Shown here piece after piece: positions 51,357 through 60,422 of a stretch of DNA of 64,000 nucleotides (positions are counted from its first letter, which is position 1; every line of letters starts with the position of its first letter). A model generated the notes under the pieces. The model saw only the letters and a program-made list of their open reading frames with translations. It was not told the origin of the DNA and searched no databases. Position numbers and translations under genes: made by a program. Origin of the DNA: Mycobacterium paraterrae (GTDB taxonomy: Bacteria > Actinomycetota > Actinomycetes > Mycobacteriales > Mycobacteriaceae); contig NZ_CP092488.2 of assembly GCF_022430545.2 (NCBI RefSeq), positions 3,534,001 through 3,598,000 of the forward strand. The letters run 5' to 3'.

Positions 51357-51750
51357 ATCCGCTGAACTGCAGGCGGAGATAGACCGGTTTGCAGATTTTT
51401 TTGGCGTCCCTCCTATTCGAGTCGGTCTGCGGACAAGTGACGGACTTAACATTTATGTTGCTGAGGACGGTTCTTACCATTACTCGTTCTACGAGCGAGG
51501 ACGTCTCAGCTTCGACCGGTCAGGCAGCCTTGATGACGTTCTGTACTGGTATTGCCAGGGTGTAATTTCGAGTCAAGCCGCAAAGAAGTTCGGCGATCGT
51601 GCCGACCGTTTTAGGTACGAATACGATGTGCTTAGCCAGCTGAATACTGCCTGGGCCAAGAGAAATGTTCGAGAGACCGCAGCGATGTTTCGGAAGTATG
51701 GCCAACCAGAAGACATCTCCCTGCTGCCCGAAATCGGAGAACCACTCTAA
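51334..51750 (+). CDS. TNT immunity protein (Imm61/IFT-like)
   Basis: This 138-aa protein resembles the immunity factor for TNT (IFT, Imm61 family): FFGVPPIRVGLRTSDGLNIYVAEDGSYHYSFYERGRLSFD, then DDVLYWYCQGVISSQAAKKFG. It is intracellular, with no signal. Its start lies inside the toxin's end, as expected for a toxin-immunity pair. Its G+C is visibly below that of the neighbours, a sign of recent transfer together with the toxin tip. Confidence 0.82.
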   Translation: MDPASDGKSAELQAEIDRFADFFGVPPIRVGLRTSDGLNIYVAEDGSYHYSFYERGRLSFDRSGSLDDVLYWYCQGVISSQAAKKFGDRADRFRYEYDVLSQLNTAWAKRNVRETAAMFRKYGQPEDISLLPEIGEPL

Positions 51751-51837
51751 GGGGCGTTGCTTCGCCTTTGGTATCCGCGCTTAAAAGTATTCGCCTGCTG
51801 CGAAAATCGGTCCCGATAACCCGGCCTAGTCGCCGCG

Positions 51838-52197
51838 CTATTCCTCCACCGCTTTCGCTGCCCTGCCAGCCGCAATTCCGGTAATTAACGCAACGACGAC
51901 GAAGACAGCGGCGCCAACGATGCCGATGACATTCACAGCCTCGATGGTCGGCGCGCTCAAGACAGCCAGCAACAATCCGACGCCGGTGAGCAAGTGCAGC
52001 GGCATCAACCGCAAGGCGGCTTGGTGGCCGGCGAGCCAGGCGCGGTCGCTGCGCATGGTCGACGGCAGGCGAATCCCCACCCATTGATTGCGCTTGAGGC
52101 GACCGTTAGCGGCAGCCCAATCGACGGCGACGATCAGGAAGGCCAGCAACGCGAACGTGACGGCCATGAAGGTCGCAACGACCTGGCGTGGCTCCAT
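51838..52197 (-). CDS. SdpI-family membrane protein
   Basis: This 119-aa membrane protein has about three helices. The conserved region RLKRNQWVGIRLPSTMRSDRAWLAGHQAA is the SdpI-family signature. SdpI protects Bacillus against the SdpC toxin, but in actinobacteria most members have unknown roles. The ATG at 52197 starts directly in the first helix. It is convergent with the immunity gene. Confidence 0.82.
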   Translation of the reverse strand: MEPRQVVATFMAVTFALLAFLIVAVDWAAANGRLKRNQWVGIRLPSTMRSDRAWLAGHQAALRLMPLHLLTGVGLLLAVLSAPTIEAVNVIGIVGAAVFVVVALITGIAAGRAAKAVEE

Positions 52198-52264
52198 CGC
52201 TCCACCGTACTGAGCAAACTGCGGTGGCGGTTGCAACACCGCCCGATCTGGGTACAGGACCGGC

Positions 52265-54406
52265 ATGCAGCGGCCCGACACGATCATCGAGATCCACCGC
52301 GAACGCGTCCAAGACCAAACCGTCGACATGTTCAGTGGGGACAAATACACCGAGGCCGTCGACGGGCCTGGCTACTCCGCGACCGCCACGCTCGATCTCA
52401 CATTAGACCGCGTCTGGTTCGTCTTCGACGGCCAGCAGCGGTTGTGGCAGGAGCAGCACGACGACGAAACCCGCGACCCGCTAAGGCATTTCGCTATCGA
52501 CCTGGCTATCTTCGACTCCAAGATCACCATCGACTCGGTGACTTGCATACCGCTGGTGTCATTGCCGCCCGCGACGATCACCATCCCAGACGGTCCTCGC
52601 GCGAACGAATCTCGGGAAATCGCTTACAACGAGATTCCGCTGTTTGGCCGGCTGACCGTCCATGATCAACTTGAGCCGCGCGAAACCGAGCCCGGCAAAC
52701 AAACCATCGCGCTGGACTTCACCGGTCAAGACGCCCCACTGCTGGTGGCCAACCCACTACCCGGTGATTACGCTCCGCAGCTATTCGGGGCGCACATCGA
52801 TCGTCGTCCGGACGGCAGCATTGCCTTCGCCGATCAGGACCCGCGCATCACCTGGGAGCTCGACTACGCCGAGGCCTACTGGATCACCCATTGCATCGCC
52901 GGCGAGCTGATGGTCAACCTCGAAAAGCTGCAGCACCCAACAATTTCCGATGACGAGGCCAGGATCAGGATGCTCGACTCGCTGGCCGCGCAGATCACCG
53001 ACGCCGTGCGTCCCAAACTCGCCGAGATGGGGGAGCGCGGCGTGATGGACCTGATGCCGTCCCCCTTGGACGTCGACGCCGAATCGCGCGACGACACCAC
53101 GGTCAAAGCGCTCGACGCGCTCGTGCAGCGCTTCGACGTCGACGGGACGACCCACGAATCCATGGTGATCCAGCTGCAGACCGTGCGGGAGCTTCCGTCC
53201 GGAGAAGAGTTGCCCCCGTCGATTCTGGCTGAAAACCCGCACGAGAAAACGGGATTGGCGGTTACCGGGTGGAGCATCCTGCGTCAAGTCCGAGACACCG
53301 TGATGAACACGTTCGACCTGGACGAGGACGACTTCGACGCCGATGTGCCATGCCTGCTGGCTGGGCCCAAGACCATCACCATCGGCGGACAGGACCGCTG
53401 CCTGGAAGCGCTCGACGCCGACATCGTGCCGCGAACCGGAGACGGTCGGCTGGTTGTCGACGGCACCGTCAGCGCCGACACCACCCTCTACGACTTCAAG
53501 GCCACCTTCCACGTCACCTACGAGATGGGCCTCGATGCGATACCCCGGGATCCCGGCGGCAAGGAAACGCGACGGGCGGACTTGGAAACCATCGAAAGCC
53601 TCGAACAGGCGCTGCGGGCCGCCGGCGAGCAGAAGCGTGCCGGTCAGCTCAGCCCCGAGGATTACGAGGCCGAGGTCAAACGCGTACATGAGCGGCTCGA
53701 CGAGCTTCCGAAAACTGTCGGGGTGCGTCCGACGCAGAATCCGCCTGAAGCGGAGGTCAATCCGGAGTTCAGCCTGACGGTCCCAGGCAAAGTGGCGGCG
53801 GCGGCCGGCGCCGCGGCCACCGCGGGTCTGCTGGCGCTGCCGGTGACGTGGGCAGCTGGCGCCGCCGGGGTGGGCGCCGCCGGAGCGGGAGGCCTTTTGA
53901 CGTTGGCGATCGTGCAGTACCTCACCACGGTGCTGACCATCGACTGGTTCGGCGTCGGCCTCGGCTCGCGGCAGGTCAAGCAGTCGCTCGACGATCGCCC
54001 CGAGGGTACGTCGCTACCGCCGATCGGCATACCGATCGATGTGGACTTCAATCGTCAGCGTCTGGCGGTGTATTTCCGGCCGCTGCCGTCGAAACTGTGG
54101 ATCGGCTGCGTCGAGGTCGGCGACGGCGAGGAGTCAGACCAGGGCGAGGTGCGGCTCGTCGGGGGGCGTTGGCCGACGGACCACAAGCCCTGGATGTTGT
54201 CCAATGACGACGCGATGTTGTACGCCGACTCCGGTGAACTGCAGCTGTTCATGGAGCCGGACAGCGTCAGCGGCGACGGTGCGGCGATCAGCGTCGCTAC
54301 CGCCGCCAACGGGCGCCGCTACCTCCAGGTGCAGAACGAGGATGCCGACAAATTGCTGCGGCTCCCGCGCGGGTGTGGTCAAGACAACGCGGGTGACAGG
54401 AAGTGA
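52265..54406 (+). CDS. Large hypothetical protein with one central membrane region
   Basis: This 713-aa protein is not recognised. Residues 1-500 are soluble and acidic (opening TIIEIHRERVQDQTVDMFSG); around 450-490 is a charged helical stretch (QALRAAGEQKRAGQLSPEDYEAE). At ~505-560 is an Ala/Gly-rich hydrophobic region of probably two helices (AGLLALPVTWAAGAAGVGAA). A ~150-residue beta-rich tail follows. It is divergent from the SdpI gene. It could be an envelope-associated scaffold; nothing supports an enzyme. Confidence 0.7.
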   Translation: MQRPDTIIEIHRERVQDQTVDMFSGDKYTEAVDGPGYSATATLDLTLDRVWFVFDGQQRLWQEQHDDETRDPLRHFAIDLAIFDSKITIDSVTCIPLVSLPPATITIPDGPRANESREIAYNEIPLFGRLTVHDQLEPRETEPGKQTIALDFTGQDAPLLVANPLPGDYAPQLFGAHIDRRPDGSIAFADQDPRITWELDYAEAYWITHCIAGELMVNLEKLQHPTISDDEARIRMLDSLAAQITDAVRPKLAEMGERGVMDLMPSPLDVDAESRDDTTVKALDALVQRFDVDGTTHESMVIQLQTVRELPSGEELPPSILAENPHEKTGLAVTGWSILRQVRDTVMNTFDLDEDDFDADVPCLLAGPKTITIGGQDRCLEALDADIVPRTGDGRLVVDGTVSADTTLYDFKATFHVTYEMGLDAIPRDPGGKETRRADLETIESLEQALRAAGEQKRAGQLSPEDYEAEVKRVHERLDELPKTVGVRPTQNPPEAEVNPEFSLTVPGKVAAAAGAAATAGLLALPVTWAAGAAGVGAAGAGGLLTLAIVQYLTTVLTIDWFGVGLGSRQVKQSLDDRPEGTSLPPIGIPIDVDFNRQRLAVYFRPLPSKLWIGCVEVGDGEESDQGEVRLVGGRWPTDHKPWMLSNDDAMLYADSGELQLFMEPDSVSGDGAAISVATAANGRRYLQVQNEDADKLLRLPRGCGQDNAGDRK

Positions 54407-54505
54407 GGCGTTACGTGGAACGAGCAGGCCACACGGCACTAAAGGGCAACGCGGCCGCCAGTCAACGGCGCGCACGCCGAATTGGACCTCTGTAGGGTTA
54501 CTGAC

Positions 54506-56311
54506 GTGTGTGGAGCCACCGGTGAGGTGCGACTTGATGGTCGGGCACCAGACTTAGCGGCGGTGGCGGCGATGACCGCCGTCATGACGCCGCGCGGCCC
54601 CGACAGCGCGGGGGCCTGGTCACAGGGTCGAGTTGCACTTGGTCACCGCCGATTGAAAATCATCGACCTGACCGAGGCGGGCGCTCAGCCCATGGTCGAC
54701 TCGGACCTGGGCCTGACCATCGCCTGGAACGGTTGCATCTACAACTACAAGCAGTTGCGCACCGAGCTGCAGGGCTACGGCTACCGATTCTTCTCGACCA
54801 GCGACACCGAGGTTCTTCTCAAGGCCTACCACCGCTGGGGCGACGACTTTGTCAGCCACCTGATGGGGATGTTCGCCTTCGCCATCGTCGAACGCGACAG
54901 CGGCCGTGTCCTGCTCGGCCGCGACCGGCTTGGCATCAAGCCCCTCTACATCACTGAGGACAGCCACCGCGTTCGATTCGCCTCATCGCTGCCGGCGCTA
55001 CTGGCCGGCGGCGGTGTCGACACCCGCATCGACCATGTCGCGCTGCACCACTACATGACGTTCCACTCGGTCGTGCCGGCGCCGGCCACCATCCTGCGGG
55101 GCGTGCGCAAAATCCCGCCGGGGTCGCTGCTTGCCATCGAACCGGACGGACGTCGGGTCGCGAGCACGTATTGGCTGCCCGACTTCACCCGGCACGAGGA
55201 CCGCGCGGGCTGGTCTGAACGTGACTGGGAAGACGCCGTGCTGTCGTCGCTTCGTACCGCGGTCGAGCGCCGACTGGTCGCCGACGTGCCGGTCGGTTGC
55301 CTGCTTTCCGGTGGAGTCGACTCCAGCCTCATCGTCGGCCTGCTCGCCGAGGCCGGCCAGCACGGCCTGTCGACGTTCTCCATCGGCTTCGAGTCGGCCG
55401 GCGACATCAAGGGCGACGAGTTCCAGTACTCCGACATCGTGGCCAAGCGCTTCGACACCGACCACCATCAAATCCGGATCGGCACCGAGCGCATGCTGCC
55501 CGCGCTCGACGGCGCTATCGGCGCCATGAGCGAACCGATGGTCAGCCACGACTGCGTTGCGTTCTACTTGCTCAGCCAGGAAGTTGCGAAGCACGTCAAG
55601 GTCGTCCAGTCCGGGCAGGGCGCCGACGAAGTCTTCGCCGGCTACCACTGGTACCCGCCGATGGGCGAACCGGCCGCCGCCACCTTGGAGGGTGCGGTCA
55701 ACCAATACCGCGGTGCCTTCTTCGATCGCGACGAGGCAGGTTTGGCCGCATTGCTCGCCGGGGGTTACCTCGCCCAGGGCGATCCCAGCTTGCGCTTCGT
55801 CACTGAGCATTTCGCCCAGGCCGGTGCCGAGACAGGCATCGATCGCGCACTGCGGCTCGACACGATGGTGATGTTGGTCGACGATCCAGTCAAGCGGGTC
55901 GACAACATGACGATGGCGTGGGGTCTCGAGGGCAGGGTTCCGTTCCTCGACCACGAACTGGTCGAGTTGGCGGCAACCTGCCCACCGGAACTGAAAGTGG
56001 CGCACGGCGGCAAAGGTGTGCTGAAACAGGCTGCGCGCCGGGTCATTCCGTCTGAAGTCATCGACCGGCCGAAGGGTTATTTCCCGGTGCCCGCGTTGAC
56101 GCACCTCGAAGGCCCGTACCTGGACATGGTCCGTGACGCGCTCTTCTCTCCGGTCGCCAAGGAGCGAGGGTTATTCGATACTGGAGCGGTGGACGCTCTG
56201 TTGGCCGATCCCAACGGTCGGCTCACCCCGCTGCGCGGAAACGAACTCTGGCAGATCGCTCTGCTCGAGCTGTGGTTACAACGTCATGGTGTGACCGGGC
56301 CGGCAGCATGA
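54506..56311 (+). CDS. asnO: N-acetylglutaminylglutamine amidotransferase (asparagine synthase family)
   Basis: This 601-aa class II glutamine amidotransferase is of the branch that makes N-acetylglutaminylglutamine amide (NAGGN), an osmoprotectant. The GTG at 54506 is chosen because it puts Cys at position 2 (MCGATGE after initiation), the obligatory nucleophile. ATP pyrophosphatase motif: CLLSGGVDSSLIVGLL; further DNMTMAWGLEGRVPFLDHELVE. It overlaps the next gene, its known pathway partner, by four bases, which separates it from ordinary asparagine synthases. Confidence 0.9.
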   Translation: MCGATGEVRLDGRAPDLAAVAAMTAVMTPRGPDSAGAWSQGRVALGHRRLKIIDLTEAGAQPMVDSDLGLTIAWNGCIYNYKQLRTELQGYGYRFFSTSDTEVLLKAYHRWGDDFVSHLMGMFAFAIVERDSGRVLLGRDRLGIKPLYITEDSHRVRFASSLPALLAGGGVDTRIDHVALHHYMTFHSVVPAPATILRGVRKIPPGSLLAIEPDGRRVASTYWLPDFTRHEDRAGWSERDWEDAVLSSLRTAVERRLVADVPVGCLLSGGVDSSLIVGLLAEAGQHGLSTFSIGFESAGDIKGDEFQYSDIVAKRFDTDHHQIRIGTERMLPALDGAIGAMSEPMVSHDCVAFYLLSQEVAKHVKVVQSGQGADEVFAGYHWYPPMGEPAAATLEGAVNQYRGAFFDRDEAGLAALLAGGYLAQGDPSLRFVTEHFAQAGAETGIDRALRLDTMVMLVDDPVKRVDNMTMAWGLEGRVPFLDHELVELAATCPPELKVAHGGKGVLKQAARRVIPSEVIDRPKGYFPVPALTHLEGPYLDMVRDALFSPVAKERGLFDTGAVDALLADPNGRLTPLRGNELWQIALLELWLQRHGVTGPAA

Positions 56312-58119
56312 CTTCCATCGGTCCATCGGCGGACCACCCCGAGGCGATCACGCTCGGGTTGCACGACGCGTCACCGCCGCACTTGGTTGACGCCATGTCG
56401 AAGGACGTGGAGCTCGAATTGGGCTGGGGCAGGCTCCTTTTCGGTCAGACGTTCGCCGACGCCGACACGCTGGCTGACGCGCTCCGGCGGGAAGCGCCTG
56501 GGCGGCGCGACATTTGCATCTACGCCCGTGAGCCCCAGATCGTCGTAGCCGGAGCACCTTCCGAGCTTTTCATCGACCCGAGCCACACCTATCGGCTGCG
56601 ATTCACCGACGACTCCGAAGACGACCCGAACTCCTCACTGCCGGTCGGTGTCACCGTCCGACCGATCAAAGACACGTCCGACGCCGACGCAATGAACCGG
56701 GTCTTCGTCAGGTGCGGCATGGTTCCCTCGCCGGTGGACGTCATCTGGCGCAACAATCTCGAAGAGCCGGCCGTCACCTATCTGCTCGCAGTGCGTGACG
56801 ACGACGGAGCTGTGGTGGGAACGGTCACCGGAGTCGACCACGAAGTGCTGTTCAAAGATCCAGAGCATGGCTCGAGTTTGTGGACGCTGGCGGTAGATCC
56901 GGGCGCCGGAATCCCCGGCATCGGCATCGCACTGACCAAGCAACTGGCTGCGCACTTCCGCCGCGCCGGCCGCTCTTACATGGATCTGTCGGTGACCCAC
57001 GAGAACACGGCCGCGATCCGACTCTACGAGAAGCTGGGATTCCGCCGGGTCCCGGTTCTGGTCATCAAGCGCAAGAACGCGATAAACCAGCCGTTGTTCA
57101 GTCCGCCGCCCGAGACTGTCGACGATCTCAACCCGTACGCGCGCATCATCGCCGACGAAGCGTTGCGTCGCGGCATCTGGGTGGAGGTGCTCGACGCCGA
57201 GACCGGCGAGATGCGTCTGAGCCACGGCGGTCGTAGCGTTGTTACCCGAGAGTCGTTGTCGGAGTTCACCTCTGCCATTGCCATGTGCCGGTGTGACGAC
57301 AAACGACTGACCCGACGGCTGGTGTCAGATGCGGGCATCGTCGTGCCGCGCGCCCGCCTGGCGACGTTCGACGACGAAGACTACGCATTTCTCAAAGAAG
57401 TGGGCGAGGTTGTCGTCAAGCCGACAAAGGGAGAGCAAGGCAAGGGCATCACGGTCGGTGTGACCGCGGAGAACGGACCAGATGACCTCACCGCGGCAAT
57501 CGCGTTGGCCCGCGAGCAGTTTCGCGAGGTGTTGATCGAGCAGCGGGTGGTCGGCGACGACTTGCGACTCGTGGTGATCGACGGCCGGGTGGTGGCTGCG
57601 GCGTTGCGGCTGCCGCCCGAGGTGATCGGCACCGGCGAACACAGCGTGCGCGACTTGATCCTGGCAGAGAGTCGGCGGCGTTCCGCGGCAACCGGCGGCG
57701 AGTCGAAAATCCCGCTGGACGCCGTCACCGAGGCGACGGTCATCGAGGGTGGCTGGCAACTGGATGACGTATTGCCGCAGGGCAACCGGCTGCGTGTCCG
57801 GCACACCGCCAACCTGCATCAGGGTGGCACCATTCACGACGTCACGCCTGAGGTGAATCCCGAGCTGTGCCGGGTCGCGGTGACGGCTGCGGAGGCGATC
57901 GGTATCCCGGTGACGGGCATCGACTTACTGGTGCCGGATGTCGCCGGCGAGGAGTACACGTTCATCGAGGCCAACGAGCGGCCGGGCCTGGCCAATCATG
58001 AACCGCAGCCCACCGCAGCGGCTTTCGTCGATTTCCTGTTTCCCGGGCAGCCTGGTCAACCGTTGGCCTGGACGCCTGACGAGTCGCCGCGGGTCCCCGA
58101 CGATTCAGTCGTCCGATAA
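56308..58119 (+). CDS. ngg: N-acetylglutaminylglutamine synthetase (GNAT plus ATP-grasp)
   Basis: This 603-aa two-domain enzyme has a GNAT acetyltransferase at ~115-270 (SSLWTLAVDPGAGIPGIGIA, AAIRLYEKLGFRRVPVL) and an ATP-grasp ligase at ~335-590 (GEVVVKPTKGEQGKGITVGV, YTFIEANERPGLANHEP). Such proteins acetylate and join two glutamines; AsnO then amidates the dipeptide. The start overlaps the asnO stop (ATGA). The M42-type peptidase often found as the third gene in this set is not present. Confidence 0.9.
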   Translation: MTSIGPSADHPEAITLGLHDASPPHLVDAMSKDVELELGWGRLLFGQTFADADTLADALRREAPGRRDICIYAREPQIVVAGAPSELFIDPSHTYRLRFTDDSEDDPNSSLPVGVTVRPIKDTSDADAMNRVFVRCGMVPSPVDVIWRNNLEEPAVTYLLAVRDDDGAVVGTVTGVDHEVLFKDPEHGSSLWTLAVDPGAGIPGIGIALTKQLAAHFRRAGRSYMDLSVTHENTAAIRLYEKLGFRRVPVLVIKRKNAINQPLFSPPPETVDDLNPYARIIADEALRRGIWVEVLDAETGEMRLSHGGRSVVTRESLSEFTSAIAMCRCDDKRLTRRLVSDAGIVVPRARLATFDDEDYAFLKEVGEVVVKPTKGEQGKGITVGVTAENGPDDLTAAIALAREQFREVLIEQRVVGDDLRLVVIDGRVVAAALRLPPEVIGTGEHSVRDLILAESRRRSAATGGESKIPLDAVTEATVIEGGWQLDDVLPQGNRLRVRHTANLHQGGTIHDVTPEVNPELCRVAVTAAEAIGIPVTGIDLLVPDVAGEEYTFIEANERPGLANHEPQPTAAAFVDFLFPGQPGQPLAWTPDESPRVPDDSVVR

Positions 58120-58121
58120 CG

Positions 58122-59300
58122 TCACCAGGGCGATGGTAAGCCCGCGCGGATGCGAGCGACCTCCGAACGCGCGAACCGTACCCGGTCGGTGTCGGCTCCT
58201 CGGGCGGCGGCCAGCTCGTCGGCCAGCGCGTAGGCAGCGTTGAGGATGTAGCGGGCCCGCCGTCGCTCCCCACGGTTGCGCCCGGCTTTGCGATACACCT
58301 TGCGCGCCTTGCGGTTACCGGCCATCGCATCCAACTCGACGAGTGTGATGACGTCACGAGCCTGCTCGGGCGCCATCACGGCGCGGACGAATTCGCGTTC
58401 TCGGGCAACGGTCAGCTTGTAAACCCGCGCGACAATGATCAAAGCGACGATGATCGTGCCGATCAAAAGTCCGATCAGCAGCAAGGCATTCTGGCCGGCG
58501 ATAGCGGACACCGAATCCCAGGTCCCGTGCAGCAGCATGGGAATCGCGATCAGGATCAGGCCGCGACCGATCTTGCGTGGCTCGCCCGGGCGGCCTAGCA
58601 GGTACACCACACCGGCGCAGAAGATGGCGCTGTAGAGGATGTGCGCGGCCACCCCGGTGAGCATGCGCAAGATGATGGTGCCCACCGATGCGCCAATCTG
58701 GTTGGCGCCGAACTGAGTTCCGGCCGACGTCATCGCGTAGGTGATGTCTTCGATGATCTGGAATCCGAGACCGATGAACGCGCCGAGGATGAACCCGTCG
58801 AAGGCGGTGCGCACGTGCCGCTGGGCAAGGGCGATGAGCAGCAGCAGTCCCGACCCCTTGGCCAGCTCCTCGGTGAAAGGCGCAGCCAGACCGGCTCCCC
58901 AGTTCAGCGCCCACACTTGACCGAAGTTCTTGCCGTACAGGGCCAACAGTGCATCGTTGGCGTTGGCAGCCATCGCCCCGGTGGCGGCGAAGCCACCCCA
59001 CAGAAACGCGACGACCATCAGCTTGTGGGGAAGTTTGGCGTAGTGGTCGATCCGATCGGTGAACCACCAGAACAACGTCGCGTACACCGCGAACGACGTC
59101 ACCGCCAATCCGATCGCCTCGCCGTAGGCGTTGTATTCACGCGCCAGCGTGGAAAAGAAGGTGAGGACGCCGATGCCGACCAACGCCACGTATCCCCAGA
59201 AGGCGAAGTTGCGCGGCTGGTAGAACACGAACCGGCGGCCCCAGCCGGAGACGTCGAGGGCGACGTCGCGCGCGCGGTCGAGTTCGGCGATCGTCGTCAT
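58122..59300 (-). CDS. PrsW-family intramembrane metalloprotease
   Basis: This 392-aa protein has eight or so membrane helices. It has the PrsW motif APFTEELAKGSGLLLLIAL (EExxK) and later segments FDGFILGAFIGLGFQIIED and IPMLLHGTWDSVSA with family histidines. PrsW cleaves an anti-sigma factor in Bacillus. The last ~75 residues are basic and cytoplasmic. It overlaps the next upstream gene by four bases. Substrate unknown; no anti-sigma gene is in the window. Confidence 0.85.
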   Translation of the reverse strand: MTTIAELDRARDVALDVSGWGRRFVFYQPRNFAFWGYVALVGIGVLTFFSTLAREYNAYGEAIGLAVTSFAVYATLFWWFTDRIDHYAKLPHKLMVVAFLWGGFAATGAMAANANDALLALYGKNFGQVWALNWGAGLAAPFTEELAKGSGLLLLIALAQRHVRTAFDGFILGAFIGLGFQIIEDITYAMTSAGTQFGANQIGASVGTIILRMLTGVAAHILYSAIFCAGVVYLLGRPGEPRKIGRGLILIAIPMLLHGTWDSVSAIAGQNALLLIGLLIGTIIVALIIVARVYKLTVAREREFVRAVMAPEQARDVITLVELDAMAGNRKARKVYRKAGRNRGERRRARYILNAAYALADELAAARGADTDRVRFARSEVARIRAGLPSPW

Positions 59301-59956
59301 TTCTTTTCCAGCTTAGGCTCGCTGATGCTGCCGATCATCCGCAGCACCGCCGCGCTCTGGTCGGTGCCGGCATCGGTCGGTCCGGTGGCCACGGCCTCCA
59401 CGCCGCGACCGTCGAACACGAAGGAGGCGATCAAGCCTCCGGTGTGCGGTCCGGTGACCCGCACCGTCGCGCCCTGCTTGCCCTGAGCCGTGGTGATCGT
59501 GGCCGGAGCGCCGGTGATGTGCACTCCGCGGCCCTGGTTCAGCGCGTCGGACGTCGCTTCTATTTGATCGAGCAATTGGTTGGCGTCACCGCGGAACTCG
59601 CCCGTGCGCACCGTGAATTTCAGGGCGCCGTTTTCGACGGTGGCCGAGGACGGGTACTGCCCCGATATCGGCGGGTGGCCGGCGCGCACGCCCGACGTGA
59701 TGCCCCAGCCCGCCTCGGGGACAAAGGTGACACCGCCTTCGAGTTGCATGACATCGCCGGCCCTGACGATGTCGTGGTACGGGACGGTTGCGTTGACCAC
59801 CGGCAACACCACCGACATCACGAAGACCAGCGCGAACACCGCCAGCGTCGGGCGTAGGGTGCGCCGGTCCAAGCCGAAGCGCCGCTCGTCGGCCGGCACC
59901 CAGCCTTCGTCGGGTTCGAACCTTGGAGTCGACTCTGGAGGGGGCGCTGCGGTCAT
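59297..59956 (-). CDS. Membrane-anchored protein of unknown function, PrsW partner
   Basis: This 219-aa protein has a cytoplasmic start rich in proline and one helix at about 43-63 (TLAVFALVFVMSVVLPVVNA). A ~150-residue extracytoplasmic beta-rich domain follows. The ATG at 59956 is used instead of an earlier start with a short basic leader. Its stop overlaps the PrsW-like start (ATGA). A single-span protein cotranslated with an intramembrane protease is a reasonable candidate substrate or regulator; this is inference. Confidence 0.72.
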   Translation of the reverse strand: MTAAPPPESTPRFEPDEGWVPADERRFGLDRRTLRPTLAVFALVFVMSVVLPVVNATVPYHDIVRAGDVMQLEGGVTFVPEAGWGITSGVRAGHPPISGQYPSSATVENGALKFTVRTGEFRGDANQLLDQIEATSDALNQGRGVHITGAPATITTAQGKQGATVRVTGPHTGGLIASFVFDGRGVEAVATGPTDAGTDQSAAVLRMIGSISEPKLEKK

Positions 59957-60019
59957 GCCCTGAATTCTGGCATTCCGTGCGACCACGGCCGTCGACGGCG
60001 CTTGTTAGGCTCGGGCTCC

Positions 60020-60418
60020 ATGACGATCGACCGTGCTGCGTTGGCGGTGGGCAGCATCCGGCTTGCCTCTGGCCTCTCGTTTCTCGTCGACCCGCTGCGG
60101 GCCAACCGTGTGTGGGGCGACCCGGACGAACCGTCACCGACCGCGCAGCTGTTGCTGCGATCGATGGGTTACCGCGACGCGCTGATCGGCGCGCTACTCG
60201 CCGCATCCGCGCTGCGCGGCCGCAACACCCGCGGGTGGTTTCTGGCCTCCGCCGGTGCGGACGCTGCCGATCTGCTGGGCGGCCTGAGCGTGCATCAACA
60301 GATGAAGCGCTCACAACAGTTGATCGGCTTGAGCGGCGCCGCGGTGGGCGTTGGCACCGGACTTTGGGGCGCGGTGCGTCGCACCCCGAAGACGACGCCC
60401 GCACCGCCCGACGACTGA
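60020..60418 (+). CDS. Small hypothetical protein
   Basis: This 132-aa protein has two to three moderately hydrophobic segments (LAVGSIRLASGLSFLVD, RDALIGALLAASALRG, LIGLSGAAVGVGTGLWGAV) and looks like a small membrane protein of the DUF4267-like type; that match is a guess. It precedes the quinone-oxidoreductase gene by 4 bp, so it is probably cotranscribed with it. Confidence 0.6.
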   Translation: MTIDRAALAVGSIRLASGLSFLVDPLRANRVWGDPDEPSPTAQLLLRSMGYRDALIGALLAASALRGRNTRGWFLASAGADAADLLGGLSVHQQMKRSQQLIGLSGAAVGVGTGLWGAVRRTPKTTPAPPDD

Positions 60419-60422
60419 GCCG

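Noticed and set aside
54998..56104. Long minus-strand frame (368 codons) over asnO
   Set aside because: It is opposite an intact amidotransferase and has no ribosome-binding site or domain.
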